Positions 26,674 through 35,520 of a stretch of 64,000 nucleotides of DNA are shown here, piece after piece (the stretch's first letter is position 1; each line of letters begins with the position of its first letter). This stretch comes from Streptomyces sp. G-G2 (GTDB taxonomy: Bacteria; Actinomycetota; Actinomycetes; Streptomycetales; Streptomycetaceae). Where the stretch lies: the NCBI RefSeq assembly GCF_030063135.1, contig NZ_JASISO010000008.1, positions 62,001-126,000 on the forward strand, read 5' to 3'. The position numbers and the translations under genes were made by a program. The notes under the pieces were generated by a model that worked only from the letters and a program-made list of their open reading frames with translations, was not told where the DNA came from and did no database searches.

Positions 26674-27015
26674 TCAGCCTCCGAACCCGGCGGTCTGGCG
26701 CCAGATCCGGCCATCCCGGACGACGAGCGTCCCGAACACGTGCTCAGGTTCGCCGTTGAGATTCATGATCGCGCGGTAGAAGATCGTGTCCTCCGTCTCG
26801 ATGTACTCCTGGAGTTCGACCAGCGTGGGCTTCAGGGTGAGATAGCCGGTGAAGGTCTCCCGTACCGCCTCTATTCCGACAGAGGCGCCTTCGAATCGAA
26901 GGAGCACGGCGTCGTCCGTGTAGTTCTTCATCACCGCTTCTATGTCCAGGGCGGCCAGCGCGTCCATCTGGCGGACGAAGACCGGGTGCAGCGTGGCGAT
27001 GTCGTACGTGGCCAT
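26674..27015 (-). CDS. SnoaL/NTF2-like protein 4
   Basis: This small cone-fold protein (113 residues) of the nuclear-transport-factor-2/SnoaL superfamily has the segments MDALAALDIEAVMKNYTDDAVLLRF, VRETFTGYL and EDTIFYRAIMNLNGEPEHVFGTLVVRDGRIWRQ. Such proteins act as small isomerases or cyclases, or have no known activity. It is the last gene of the long cluster, 12 bp after the cNMP-binding kinase, and the fourth SnoaL-like gene in it. Confidence 0.8.
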   Translation of the reverse strand: MATYDIATLHPVFVRQMDALAALDIEAVMKNYTDDAVLLRFEGASVGIEAVRETFTGYLTLKPTLVELQEYIETEDTIFYRAIMNLNGEPEHVFGTLVVRDGRIWRQTAGFGG

Positions 27016-27027
27016 GTCGACTCCGTT

Positions 27028-28512
27028 TCAACTGGGGGGCAGGGGTGGTGCGGTGGGATCGGCGAGCGGGGCCGGGGCCAGCGGGAGCCGGACCACCATG
27101 CGGGTCTCCCCCGGCCGGGACCGCGCCGTGATCGAGCCGTGGTGGCGCTGGGTCACGATGCGGTAGCTGAGGTGCAGGCCCAGTCCGGTGCCCTTGCCGA
27201 CGTCCTTGGTGGTGTAGAAGGGCTCGAAGATCCGGGGCAGCGAACGCTCGGGGATGCCCCGGCCCGTGTCGGAGATCTCCACGACCATGCACACGCCCTC
27301 GGCGCGGGCCCGCAGGGTGAGCACCCCCGAGCCCTCCATGGCCTCGGCGGCATTGTCGACCAGGTTCGTCCACACCTGGTTCAACTCGCTCGGATAGCCC
27401 GTCAGTTCGGGCAGCCCCGACGCGTACGCACGTACGACGCTGATTCCGGAGAGCTTGGACCGCAGCACGACCAGCGTGTTCTCCAGTCCGTCGGTCACCG
27501 CGAAGCGCTGCTCGGGCGCCCGGTCGAGATTGGCGTAGTCCCGGGTGGCCGAGACGAGCTGGGAAATCCGGGGGCCGGCCGCCCGCAACTCGGCCGCCAG
27601 CGCCCGTGTTTCGAGCACGGCGGCCAGATGGTCGAGGGCGGCGGGCAGGGCCGGTTCCCCCACCCCCTCCAGCCGTTCGAGCAGCCAGCCCAGCTCCAGC
27701 CCGAGGTCCGAGACGCCCGCGCCGAGCAGACCGGGCCGCTCCACGCCCGCCTCCTCGGCCCAGTCGGAGATCTCCTCCTCCGCGTCGGCCTGGGCCAGCG
27801 CATCGGTGGTGGCGGGCGGCGGGACCTTGTCCAGCTCGTCGGCGAGCCGGTCCATTACGGCGCTCTCGGGGCCCGTGGCCGCCGCGCCCCAGGACCGCGC
27901 GGTCCGGGTGAGCCGGTCCAGGGCGGGCGCCAGCTCCTGGGCGGCCCGGGCCACGGCCGCGGCCGGGTTGTTCAGCTCGTGGGCCAGACCCGCCGCGAGG
28001 GTGCCGAGCGCCTCGACGGTGGCCCGTTTGCGGGCCTGGATCTCGGAGGACTTGATCCGCCAGGCCAGCACCGGCAGGAGGACCGCCGCCACCCCGTGGC
28101 AGCGGGTCAGCATCTCGAAGAACACCGGCTTCGGGTAGCCGACGACGGTGGTGGCGGGCCCGCTGGCGGCCGCGGTGGCCACGTACGACCCGTCAGTGAG
28201 CAGCGGCAGTTCGCCGGTGAACCGGTGCGCGGCGGAGGGTTTGCCGTCGTGTTCCTCGGCGGCGGCGCTCTCCTCCTCGGCGGAGTGCCGGGTGAGCACC
28301 TCCTCGCGGCCGTCGACGACCTTGGTGACGACCAGGCCGCCGGAGAGCAGCACGTGGAAACCGGTGGCCTCCTCGCCGTCGCGGAAGAGCACCTCCCCGT
28401 CGCCGAGCACCTTCGGTCGGGACACCGAGACCAGCCAGTCGAGCTGGTCGGGGGTGAGCGCGGCGAAGATCTCCAGGCCGCTCAGGGCGGTGCGCAGGTC
28501 GGGCCCGTTCAT
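27028..28512 (-). CDS. cNMP-binding-domain sensor histidine kinase
   Basis: This is a soluble sensor kinase of 494 residues. A cyclic-nucleotide-binding/CRP-like sensor domain is at about 5-150 (LEIFAALTPDQLDWLV, VLFRDGEEATGFHVLLSG). The dimerisation helix has EALGTLAAGLAHELNNPAAAV (His near 175), and the ATPase has NQVWTNLVDNAAEAM, SDTGRGIP and KGTGLGLHLSYRIV. There is no transmembrane segment. Its ATG overlaps the MFS stop (ATGA). In actinobacteria this kinase type often sits beside a UBP zinc finger and a response-regulator/thioredoxin-reductase fusion; here those two are 22 kb away at the other end of the cluster, so they are probable partners. Confidence 0.87.
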   Translation of the reverse strand: MNGPDLRTALSGLEIFAALTPDQLDWLVSVSRPKVLGDGEVLFRDGEEATGFHVLLSGGLVVTKVVDGREEVLTRHSAEEESAAAEEHDGKPSAAHRFTGELPLLTDGSYVATAAASGPATTVVGYPKPVFFEMLTRCHGVAAVLLPVLAWRIKSSEIQARKRATVEALGTLAAGLAHELNNPAAAVARAAQELAPALDRLTRTARSWGAAATGPESAVMDRLADELDKVPPPATTDALAQADAEEEISDWAEEAGVERPGLLGAGVSDLGLELGWLLERLEGVGEPALPAALDHLAAVLETRALAAELRAAGPRISQLVSATRDYANLDRAPEQRFAVTDGLENTLVVLRSKLSGISVVRAYASGLPELTGYPSELNQVWTNLVDNAAEAMEGSGVLTLRARAEGVCMVVEISDTGRGIPERSLPRIFEPFYTTKDVGKGTGLGLHLSYRIVTQRHHGSITARSRPGETRMVVRLPLAPAPLADPTAPPLPPS

Positions 28513-29780
28513 GCCGTACTCCCCTCGGCCCGGGTGCGGGCGGCCAGTCGCAGGGTCACCAGCAGGGCCACCGCGCACACGGCGGCGACGGCGGCCATGA
28601 AGCCGACCGAGGTGCGGTGCAGCCCGTGGACGGTGGTGAGCAGTCCGGCGAGCACGGCCGGGACGCTCATCGCGAGGTAGGCGAACACGTAGACCGCGGC
28701 GGTGAGTTCCCCTCGGTGCGCGGGGTCCGCGAGGGCGCTCAGGGCCCGGAAGGAGCCGAGGAAGGCCGCGCCCCAGCCCGCACCGAGGACGGTGGTGCCG
28801 ATGAGGAACACGGTGGCCGAGCCCAGCCCGAGGGCGGCCAGGACCAGGGCGAGCCCGGCGAGCAGCCCGCAGAGGCCGATGACGGCGGTGCGCAGGGCCT
28901 CGGCGCGGCCGAGGAGCAGCTGGGCGGTGGTGGCGGCGCCCGCCAGCAGGGCGACGGTGGCGCCGCCGACGAGGTAGTTGGCGCTCTGGAGCAGGGAGAG
29001 CGCCAGGTGGGGGCCGAGGGAGAGGTAGAAGCCGCCGACCGACCAGACGGCGACGATGGTGAGGACCAGGACGGCGAAGCGGCCGCGGACCGGGGCGGGG
29101 ACGCTGATCCGGTGCGGGCTGAGTGCGAAACCGCCGCGCCGGGCGGCGCCGGGGGCGCTCTCGCGCATCCGGGCCACCCCGATCAGGGTGACGGCGAAGG
29201 CCCCGATGAGCAGCAGGTAGCTGAGCACGGTGGGGGCGGGCCCGTACTGCACGAGCAGTCCCGCGCCGAGGCCGCCGAGCCCGATGCCGACGGTGGGTCC
29301 GGCGCTGTTGACCTGGGCGCCGAGCGCGGGCCGGGCGCGGGGCGCCAGTTCGAGGAGGCCGGCGCCCATGGCTCCGGTGGCGAGTCCGACGGCGAGGCCC
29401 TGGACGGCGCGCGCGGCCAGCAGCCAGCCGAGGCCCCGGGCGCCGGCGAACAGGCCCATGGAGACGATGGCGAGGACCAGTCCGGCGGCGAGGACCGGGC
29501 GCCGCCCCAGGGTGTCGGAGAGGGAGCCGAAGAGCAGCAGTCCGGCGAGCACGGTGACGGCGTAGAGGGCGAAGACGACCGTGATGGTGGCGGAGGAGAG
29601 GTCCCATTTCTCCTGGTAGAGCACGTAGAGGGCGGAGGGCACGGAGGAGGAGAGCATCAGGAGCACCAGGACCGCGCCGATCACCCAGAAGCCGGAGCCT
29701 GTGGGGGCCGCGGGGTCCTCGGCTGCAGGGTGCACCGTCACTCCCCTGGTCGTCTTGGGCAGGTGGGCCACTGTTCTCAC
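28509..29780 (-). CDS. MFS transporter
   Basis: This is a 423-residue major facilitator with about 12 helices. The loop motif FGSLSDTLGRRPVLAAG between helices 2 and 3 is canonical. Helix 1 starts near residue 30 after a hydrophilic tail. Start choice is uncertain: GTG codons at 29780 and 29771 both lie near GGGGGAG (the latter at a better eight-base spacing), and a further one at 29735 follows AGGGGAG. It is coupled to the kinase gene downstream and probably exports a product, or imports a substrate, of the cluster. Confidence 0.83.
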   Translation of the reverse strand: MRTVAHLPKTTRGVTVHPAAEDPAAPTGSGFWVIGAVLVLLMLSSSVPSALYVLYQEKWDLSSATITVVFALYAVTVLAGLLLFGSLSDTLGRRPVLAAGLVLAIVSMGLFAGARGLGWLLAARAVQGLAVGLATGAMGAGLLELAPRARPALGAQVNSAGPTVGIGLGGLGAGLLVQYGPAPTVLSYLLLIGAFAVTLIGVARMRESAPGAARRGGFALSPHRISVPAPVRGRFAVLVLTIVAVWSVGGFYLSLGPHLALSLLQSANYLVGGATVALLAGAATTAQLLLGRAEALRTAVIGLCGLLAGLALVLAALGLGSATVFLIGTTVLGAGWGAAFLGSFRALSALADPAHRGELTAAVYVFAYLAMSVPAVLAGLLTTVHGLHRTSVGFMAAVAAVCAVALLVTLRLAARTRAEGSTA

Positions 29781-29810
29781 TCCCCCGTGGTCCGTGGTTC
29801 CCGGTCGCGC

Positions 29811-30695
29811 TCAGCCGAGCGCGGTCCATGCGGCCCGGGCCCTGGCCAGGGCCCGGGCGGTCAGTACTCCCGCGAGGTGGCCGAGGTACTCGGCCGACGT
29901 GCCGCGTCCGGGCACGAACAGGTCCCGTGGTTCGGCGCGGAAGGCCGCCAGCACGGCCGGTGTCGGGTAGTCGTCGAGGCCACGCAGCCGTTCCTCGACC
30001 CCGGGCAGCCGCCGCGGCCGGGCGGTGGCCCCGGTGACCGCGATCCGCGGGCCCTCGGGGGTGATGCGTACGGCGACCGCGCAGACCGGGTAGCGGGTGG
30101 CCCGGTCCGCGGTCTTCTCGAAGGCCCCGGCCATCCCGGCGGCGGGTACGAGCAGGGCGGTCAGCAGGGCGGCGGGCGGAGTTCCGGCCGCCGTGAACCG
30201 TTCGGCGGTGAGCGTGGACCGGCTGGTTCGCCCGGGACGGGCGAGTTCGACCAGGGCCCCGGTGGACAGGGCGGCGACCGGGAGGTCTGTGGCCCGGCCG
30301 GGTGCGGCGAGGTTGCCGCCGACCGTGCCGAGGTTCCTGGCCTGCGGGTCGCCGTTGGCCCGGGCGGCGGCGGCCAGTTCGGGCGCCTCGGTCAGCACCA
30401 GGGGGTCGGCGGCGAGTTCGGCGAGGGTGGTGAGCGCGCCGATGCGCAGCCCGTCGGGGGTGCGCTCGATGCCGCGCAGCTCCTCCAGCCGTCGTACGTC
30501 GACCAGGAGGCGGGGCCCCGGGCCGCCGGAGCCGGCCGGACCCTTGGGGCTGCCCGCGTCGGCCTCCCCGGTGCGCAGGCCGGGGAGCAGGCTCTGGCCA
30601 CCGGCGAGGATCCGGGCGCCCGGGGTTCCCGCGAGGAGGGTCAGTGCCTGCGCGACGCTGTCGGGCCGGGCGTAGTCGAATTCGGTGAGGATCAC
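29811..30695 (-). CDS. Molybdenum hydroxylase, FAD-binding medium subunit (CoxM-like)
   Basis: This is the FAD subunit (294 residues) of an aldehyde-oxidase / CO-dehydrogenase-like enzyme. FAD motifs include ILAGGQSLLPGL (near 30) and RNLGTVGGNLAAPG (near 115). The region after GLRTGEADAG carries a Gly/Pro-rich insertion. The GTG overlaps the stop of the molybdenum subunit (GTGA at 30695-30692), so the subunits are made in step. It takes electrons from the 2Fe-2S subunit and passes them to an acceptor. Confidence 0.88.
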   Translation of the reverse strand: MILTEFDYARPDSVAQALTLLAGTPGARILAGGQSLLPGLRTGEADAGSPKGPAGSGGPGPRLLVDVRRLEELRGIERTPDGLRIGALTTLAELAADPLVLTEAPELAAAARANGDPQARNLGTVGGNLAAPGRATDLPVAALSTGALVELARPGRTSRSTLTAERFTAAGTPPAALLTALLVPAAGMAGAFEKTADRATRYPVCAVAVRITPEGPRIAVTGATARPRRLPGVEERLRGLDDYPTPAVLAAFRAEPRDLFVPGRGTSAEYLGHLAGVLTARALARARAAWTALG

Positions 30696-33100
30696 TGGTC
30701 GGCTCCTTCTCCGCGCAGGCGGCGCCAGACCTTCTCCGGGGTCAGGGGCATGTCGATGTGGCGGACCCCGAGGTCGGAGAGGGCGTCCACGACCGCGTTG
30801 ACCACGGCGGCGGCGGGCGGCACGGTGGCGATCTCCCCCGCGCCCTTGGCGCCCAGCGGGTTGTGCGGGCTGGGGGTGCAGGTCTTGTCGAGGGCGAAGA
30901 AGGGCACGTCGGCGGCCCGGGGCAGGGCGTAGTCGCGCAGGTCGGCGGAGATCAGGAGGCCCTGGTCGTCGTATGCGGCGGCCTCCATCAGGGCCTGGCC
31001 GAGGCCGTGCACGATGCTGCCCTCGATCTGGCCGAGGACCACCTTCGGGTTGCCGATGTTGCCCGCGTCGTCGACGGCGGTGTAGGCCACCACCTCGGTC
31101 TCGCCGGTGAGTTCGTCGACCTCGACGACGGCGACGTGGCTGCCGAAGGGGTAGTTGAAGTCCGGCGGGTCGAAGTGGGTGGTCTCGTCGAGCGCGGGTT
31201 CGATCTCGGGGGGCAGTCCCCAGCCGTACCACATGGCCATGGCGAGTTCGGCGAAGGTCTTGACGTTGCTCTCGTTGCCCTCTTCGAAGACCTTGCCGTC
31301 GGCGTAGACCACCTTGTCCTGCGGGACGTTCAGGAAGACGGCCCCGGCCCGGACCAGCTTGCTCTTGATCTTGCGGGCGGTGAGGGCGATGGCGGGGGCG
31401 GCCATGCTGTAGGAGCGGCTGCCGTAGGTGCCCTGGCCGTAGGGGGCCTTGAGGGTGTCGCCCTCGTAGACGTTGACGGAGTCCACGTCGATGCCCAGTT
31501 CGTCCGCGGCGACCTGTGCGAAGACCGTGCCGTGGCTCTGGCCGGTGGAGGCGGAACCCACGGTGACGGTGACCTCGCCGGTCGGGTGGACCCGGATGTT
31601 GGCGCTCTCCCAGGTGCCGCCGAGCATGCCCTCCTTGGACATCCGGGTGGAGGGGCCGACCCCGCAGACCGCGACGTAGGTGGCGAGGCCGACGCCGAGG
31701 CGCTTGCCGCGGGTGCGGGCCTCGGCCTTGCGCGCGGGCATGTCGGCGTAGCCGGAGAGTTCCAGGGCCCGGTCGAAGTTCTCCTGGTAGTTCCCGGAGT
31801 CGTAGGTCCAGCCGAGGCCGTTGTCGTACGGGAACTTCTCGGCCGGGACCAGGTTCTTGCGCCGCACGGCGGCCGGGTCCATGCCGATCTCCCCGGCGTA
31901 CCGGTCCACCAGGCGTTCCATCAGGAAGGCCGCCTCGGCGCGGCCGCTGCCGCGCTGGGCACCGAGCGGGACGGTGTTGGTGAAGGCGGCGTAGACCTCG
32001 CAGAAGGCGGCGTCGATGTCGTACATGCCGCTGATGGAGCGGCCCATCAGGGCGGTGGCCACCCCGGGGCCGATGGTGGAGGGGTACGCGCCGAGGTTGG
32101 CGTAGCTGGTGCAGCGCACCGCCGTGATCCGGCCGTCGCGGGTGCCGGCGAGGGTGACGTGCTGGCGGTGGTCGCGGCCCTGGACGGTGGAGTTCATCAG
32201 CCCGGTCCGGGTGTCGACCCATTTCACCGGTCGGCCGAGGGCCTTGGCGAGGACCAGCACGAGGGCCATGTCGGGGTACAGGTACCCCTTGGTGCCGAAG
32301 CTGCCGCCGACGGTCGGGGCGATCACCCGGAGCTTGTTGAAGGGGATGCCGAGGACCAGCGCGGAGAGCAGGAAGCGGTGGTTGTGCGGGCCCTGGGTGG
32401 AGGCGTAGAGGGTGTACTCGCCGGTGGCCCGGTTGTAGTCGCCGACCGCGCCGCGCGGTTCGATGGGGCTGTTGATGGTGCGCTGGTTGACCAGGTCCAG
32501 CTCCACGACGACCTCGGCGTCGGCGACGGCCGCGTCGGTGCGGTCCTTGTCGCCGCAGGTCCAGTACGCGTTGAGGTTGCCGGGGACCGCTTCGTGGAGC
32601 TGCGGTGCGCCCTCGGCGAGCGCGTGGTCGGCCCGGACGACCACGGGCAGCGGCTCGTACTCCACGCTGATGGCGGCGAGCGCGGTCACGGCCTGGCGTT
32701 CGGTCTCGGCGACGACCACCGCGATCGGGTCGCCGACGTGGCGCACGGCGTCGCCGGTGAGCACCGGGCGGGCGCCCGGAAGTCCGTAGGGGTGGGGCGG
32801 GAAATGGCTCTCGACCCCGCCCGGTATCCAGATGCAGGGCAGCGGCATCAGGTCGGCGAAGTCGGCGGCGGTGGCCACCTTGAGGACGCCGGGGAGCTGT
32901 TCGGCGGCTTTGGTGTCGATCACGAGGATCTTCGCGTGCGCCACCTCGCTGCCGAGGATCGCCATGTGGGCGGTGCCGGGCAGGTCGATGTCCGCGATGT
33001 AGGTGGCTTCGCCGCGCAGCAGCTGCGGGTCCTCGCGGCTGTCGAGGGGCTGTCCGAGCGGGCCCGTTGTGTGGAGTGCGGTCCCCGTCACAGTGGTCAT
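30692..33100 (-). CDS. Molybdenum hydroxylase, molybdopterin-binding large subunit (CoxL-like)
   Basis: This is the catalytic subunit (802 residues) of a xanthine-dehydrogenase-family molybdenum hydroxylase. The N-terminal domain has REDPQLLRGEATYIADI; the cofactor-binding half has VGGSFGTKGYLYPDMALV and TGQSHGTVFAQVAADELGI. The catalytic Glu lies in GAKGAGEIATVPPAAAVVNAV near residue 745. The active-site loop reads GAQRGSGRAEAAF, not the AYRCSF loop of true CO dehydrogenase, so oxidation of an aldehyde or heterocycle is more likely than of CO. Start ATG 33100 follows AGGAGG; a GTG three codons earlier overlaps the previous stop. Substrate unknown. Confidence 0.9.
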   Translation of the reverse strand: MTTVTGTALHTTGPLGQPLDSREDPQLLRGEATYIADIDLPGTAHMAILGSEVAHAKILVIDTKAAEQLPGVLKVATAADFADLMPLPCIWIPGGVESHFPPHPYGLPGARPVLTGDAVRHVGDPIAVVVAETERQAVTALAAISVEYEPLPVVVRADHALAEGAPQLHEAVPGNLNAYWTCGDKDRTDAAVADAEVVVELDLVNQRTINSPIEPRGAVGDYNRATGEYTLYASTQGPHNHRFLLSALVLGIPFNKLRVIAPTVGGSFGTKGYLYPDMALVLVLAKALGRPVKWVDTRTGLMNSTVQGRDHRQHVTLAGTRDGRITAVRCTSYANLGAYPSTIGPGVATALMGRSISGMYDIDAAFCEVYAAFTNTVPLGAQRGSGRAEAAFLMERLVDRYAGEIGMDPAAVRRKNLVPAEKFPYDNGLGWTYDSGNYQENFDRALELSGYADMPARKAEARTRGKRLGVGLATYVAVCGVGPSTRMSKEGMLGGTWESANIRVHPTGEVTVTVGSASTGQSHGTVFAQVAADELGIDVDSVNVYEGDTLKAPYGQGTYGSRSYSMAAPAIALTARKIKSKLVRAGAVFLNVPQDKVVYADGKVFEEGNESNVKTFAELAMAMWYGWGLPPEIEPALDETTHFDPPDFNYPFGSHVAVVEVDELTGETEVVAYTAVDDAGNIGNPKVVLGQIEGSIVHGLGQALMEAAAYDDQGLLISADLRDYALPRAADVPFFALDKTCTPSPHNPLGAKGAGEIATVPPAAAVVNAVVDALSDLGVRHIDMPLTPEKVWRRLRGEGADQ

Positions 33101-33105
33101 GGGCT

Positions 33106-33588
33106 TCACCCCTCCTGTCTCGACGTCGCGCAGGCGCGCTGTACGCCCCGGACGACGCTGTGGTAGCCGGTGCAGCGGCAGAGGTTCCCGGTGAGCCATT
33201 CGCGGATCTCGGGCTCGGTGGGGGCGGCGGCGCCGGCGGCGGACTCGACGAGTTCGCCGAGCGCCATGACCATGCCGGGGGTGCAGAAGCCGCACTGGGT
33301 GCCGTGTTCCTGGCGCAGGGCCTCCTGGAGTGCGGACAGTTCACCACCGGGGCCCGCGACCCCTTCGATGGTGGACACCTCGGAGCCCGCCGCGGCGACG
33401 GTGATGACGAGGCAGCTCTTGACGGACTTCCCGTCGAGCCGCACCACGCAGGAACCGCATTGGCCGGTGTCGCAGCCGATCTTGGTGCCGGTGAGGCCGA
33501 GCCCGTCGCGCAGCCGCTCGACGAGCAGTTCGTGGGGCTCCGCCGCGAAGTGTTCCGCGACCCCGTTCACTTTCAGTGTGACATTCAT
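33106..33588 (-). CDS. Molybdenum hydroxylase, 2Fe-2S small subunit (CoxS-like)
   Basis: This is the electron-transfer subunit (160 residues) with two 2Fe-2S clusters. The plant-type cluster ligands are in GCDTGQCGSCVV with a fourth Cys in VKSCLV; the second cluster uses CGFCTPGM and NLCRCTGY. The start MNVTLKVNGVAEHF is fixed by the conserved N-terminus. Its ATG overlaps the TGA of a decayed F420-oxidoreductase gene (ATGA), showing that the latter once headed this part of the operon. It is followed by the molybdenum subunit after 5 bp. Confidence 0.9.
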   Translation of the reverse strand: MNVTLKVNGVAEHFAAEPHELLVERLRDGLGLTGTKIGCDTGQCGSCVVRLDGKSVKSCLVITVAAAGSEVSTIEGVAGPGGELSALQEALRQEHGTQCGFCTPGMVMALGELVESAAGAAAPTEPEIREWLTGNLCRCTGYHSVVRGVQRACATSRQEG

Positions 33589-33960
33589 GCAAAGGCCTGC
33601 GCTTCCGTGAGCGGCCGGTTGAAGAGGGGACCGCCGGGCTGCTGGAGAATTCCTCCGGAATGCAGTGGTCCGGTGTCGACTGCGGCAAATCCGAGATCGG
33701 CGATGATTACCGCGACGATTTCCTTGGCTTTCCCGTCGTCGCCGCCGTGTAATGCGCGAGGCGCTGGGACGGTGTGGTGCCGGGTGCGGTTCCGGCGACG
33801 CCGAGCGTCTCACCATGCATGGTGTTGAGGGATTTCACGACGCGGGCGCCCGGGCGTGCGGTCCGCGCGCGTTGGCGAGGACCACCTGGTGCCCGGCCGC
33901 GACCAGGATCCGCGCGAGGGTGGAGCCGATCCGTCCGGTACCGATGATGCCGGTGTTCAT
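33585..33960 (-). pseudogene. Remnant of an F420-dependent NADP oxidoreductase gene
   Basis: Three pieces of one protein remain in order but in different frames. MNTGIIGTGRIGSTLARILV (from 33960, Rossmann start) runs on to HQVVLANARG and stops at 33835. A second piece in another frame reads RVVKSLNTMHGETLG. A third frame reads DDGKAKEIVAVIIADLGFAA followed by VDTGPLHSGGILQQPGGPLF and ends in TGA at 33587-33585. The family is about 210 residues; only about 125 codons are left, so the central part is deleted as well as frameshifted. The final TGA still overlaps the ATG of the iron-sulfur subunit, so it was once coupled to that gene. Confidence 0.85.
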
Positions 33961-33992
33961 GGGGTCCCCTGTCGGTGGTGGGCCGGGTGGTG

Positions 33993-35486
33993 TCAGTCCA
34001 TGCCGATCCAGACCGACTTGGTCTGGGTGTAGCTCTCCAAGGACTCCGGTCCGCACTCGCGGCCGAAGCCGGAGGCCTTGTAGCCGCCGTAGGGCACCGA
34101 GGGGTCGTACTGGTTGTAGCAATTGACCCAGACCGTCCCGGCCTTGATCTGCGAGGCGACCCGGTGGGCCCGGCGCAGGTCCCTGGTGTGGACCCCGGCG
34201 GCGAGGCCGTACGCGCTGTCGTTGGCGATGCGTACGGCGTCCTCCTCGGTGTCGAAGGGGATGATCGACAGGACGGGTCCGAAGATCTCCTCCTGCGCGA
34301 TCCGCATCCCGTTGTCCACTCCGGTGAAGACCGTCGGCAGGAAGTACAGGCCCCCCGACAAGCCCGAGGAGGCGCCCTCGGGGGTCCAGCCGGTGCCGCC
34401 GACCCGCAGGACGGCGCCTTCCTTCTGGCCGATCTCGATGTAGGAGCTGACCTTGTCGTACTGGCCCTGGTGTGCCAGCGGCCCGAAGAGCGTGGCCGGG
34501 TCGCGCGGGTCCCCGGGCTTCAGGGCGGCCGCCCGGCGCACCAGGCGCTCGACCATCTCGTCGTGGACGGGCCGCTGGAGCAGCAGCCGCGAGCCCGCGG
34601 TGCAGATCTCGCCCTTGTTGTAGTAGATGCCGAAGAAGGCGAGTTCCTCGGCGGCGTCGAGGTCGGCGTCGGCGAAGACGATGTTGGCGGACTTGCCGCC
34701 GAGTTCCATCGTGACCTTCTTCAGGGTGCCGGCGGCCCTGCGGATGATGGACTGGCCGACGACGGTGGACCCGGTGAAGGCGATCTTGTCGATGCCCGGG
34801 TGGCCGGTCAGGGTCTCGCCCAGTTCCACCCCGGGGCCGGTGATCACGTTCAGCACCCCGTCCGGGATCTCCGCCTCCTGGAAGAGTTCGGCGATCTTCA
34901 GCGCGGTGAGCGGGGTGGCCGGGGAGGGCTTGTGCACGACCACGTTGCCCGCCGCGAGGGCCGGCGCGATCTTCGTCATCGACAGCAGCAGCGGGAAGTT
35001 GAAGGGCGTGATGGCGCAGACCACCCCGACCGGCTCCCGCAGCGTGTAGGCGAGCTGCCCGCCCGCCGGGGCCCGCGAGGAGCCCTCGACCCGGGTGACC
35101 GCCCCGGCGTAGTAGTGCATGAGCTGGGCGGCCATGGGTGCGTCCACGGTGCTGGAGAACGCGAACGGCTTGCCCATGTCCACGGTCTCCAGCAGTGCTA
35201 TCTCCTCCAGGTCCCGCTCGATCAGCTCGCCGACCCGGTTCAGCCTGAGCGCCCGCTCCTGCGCGGAGAGTCTGCTCCAGGGGCCTTCCTCGTACGCCGT
35301 GCGGGCGGCGGCCACGGCCGCGTCCGCGTCGGCGGCGGCGGCCTGGGCCACCGGCACGATCTCCTGTCCGTCCACCGGGCTGATGTCCGGCTCGGTCCGG
35401 CCGTCCCGGGCTTCGACCCAGGCGCCGCCGATGAACAGTTTCCCCGGGTTGGCCAGGGGCCGGCCCTTGAGCTGACGCTTGGTCAT
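33993..35486 (-). CDS. NAD(P)+-dependent aldehyde dehydrogenase
   Basis: This is an aldehyde dehydrogenase of 497 residues. The nucleotide-binding part has PVGVVCAITPFNFPLLLSM and FTGSTVVGQSI. The general base is in MELGGKSAN (Glu near 266) and the nucleophile in NKGEICTAGSRLL (Cys near 300). EEIFGPVLSI and the C-terminal PYGGYKASGFGRE are typical of betaine- or phenylacetaldehyde-type enzymes. It is in one run with the PfpI protein upstream (34 bp) and the molybdenum hydroxylase downstream, so it probably oxidises an aldehyde made by the decarboxylase or GMC enzyme of the same cluster. Confidence 0.92.
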   Translation of the reverse strand: MTKRQLKGRPLANPGKLFIGGAWVEARDGRTEPDISPVDGQEIVPVAQAAAADADAAVAAARTAYEEGPWSRLSAQERALRLNRVGELIERDLEEIALLETVDMGKPFAFSSTVDAPMAAQLMHYYAGAVTRVEGSSRAPAGGQLAYTLREPVGVVCAITPFNFPLLLSMTKIAPALAAGNVVVHKPSPATPLTALKIAELFQEAEIPDGVLNVITGPGVELGETLTGHPGIDKIAFTGSTVVGQSIIRRAAGTLKKVTMELGGKSANIVFADADLDAAEELAFFGIYYNKGEICTAGSRLLLQRPVHDEMVERLVRRAAALKPGDPRDPATLFGPLAHQGQYDKVSSYIEIGQKEGAVLRVGGTGWTPEGASSGLSGGLYFLPTVFTGVDNGMRIAQEEIFGPVLSIIPFDTEEDAVRIANDSAYGLAAGVHTRDLRRAHRVASQIKAGTVWVNCYNQYDPSVPYGGYKASGFGRECGPESLESYTQTKSVWIGMD

Positions 35487-35520
35487 GGCTGCCTTCCGGT
35501 ATCGGGTGCGGGCGGGGGTA

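Noticed and set aside
27028..29829. 933-codon fused frame covering the kinase and upstream DNA
   Set aside because: Only the part from the ATG at 28512 is a kinase; the N-terminal half is a shadow frame of the MFS gene.
29811..33347. 1178-codon frame
   Set aside because: The C-terminal 294 residues are the CoxM subunit; the rest is the wrong frame over the CoxL gene.
30692..33588. Aerobic CO dehydrogenase (form I)
   Set aside because: The large subunit lacks the AYRCSF active-site loop and instead reads GAQRGSGR, so CO oxidation is not supported.
33835..34122. 95-codon minus-strand frame as a separate gene
   Set aside because: Its first half is the shadow of the aldehyde dehydrogenase end; its second half is the start of the F420-oxidoreductase pseudogene.
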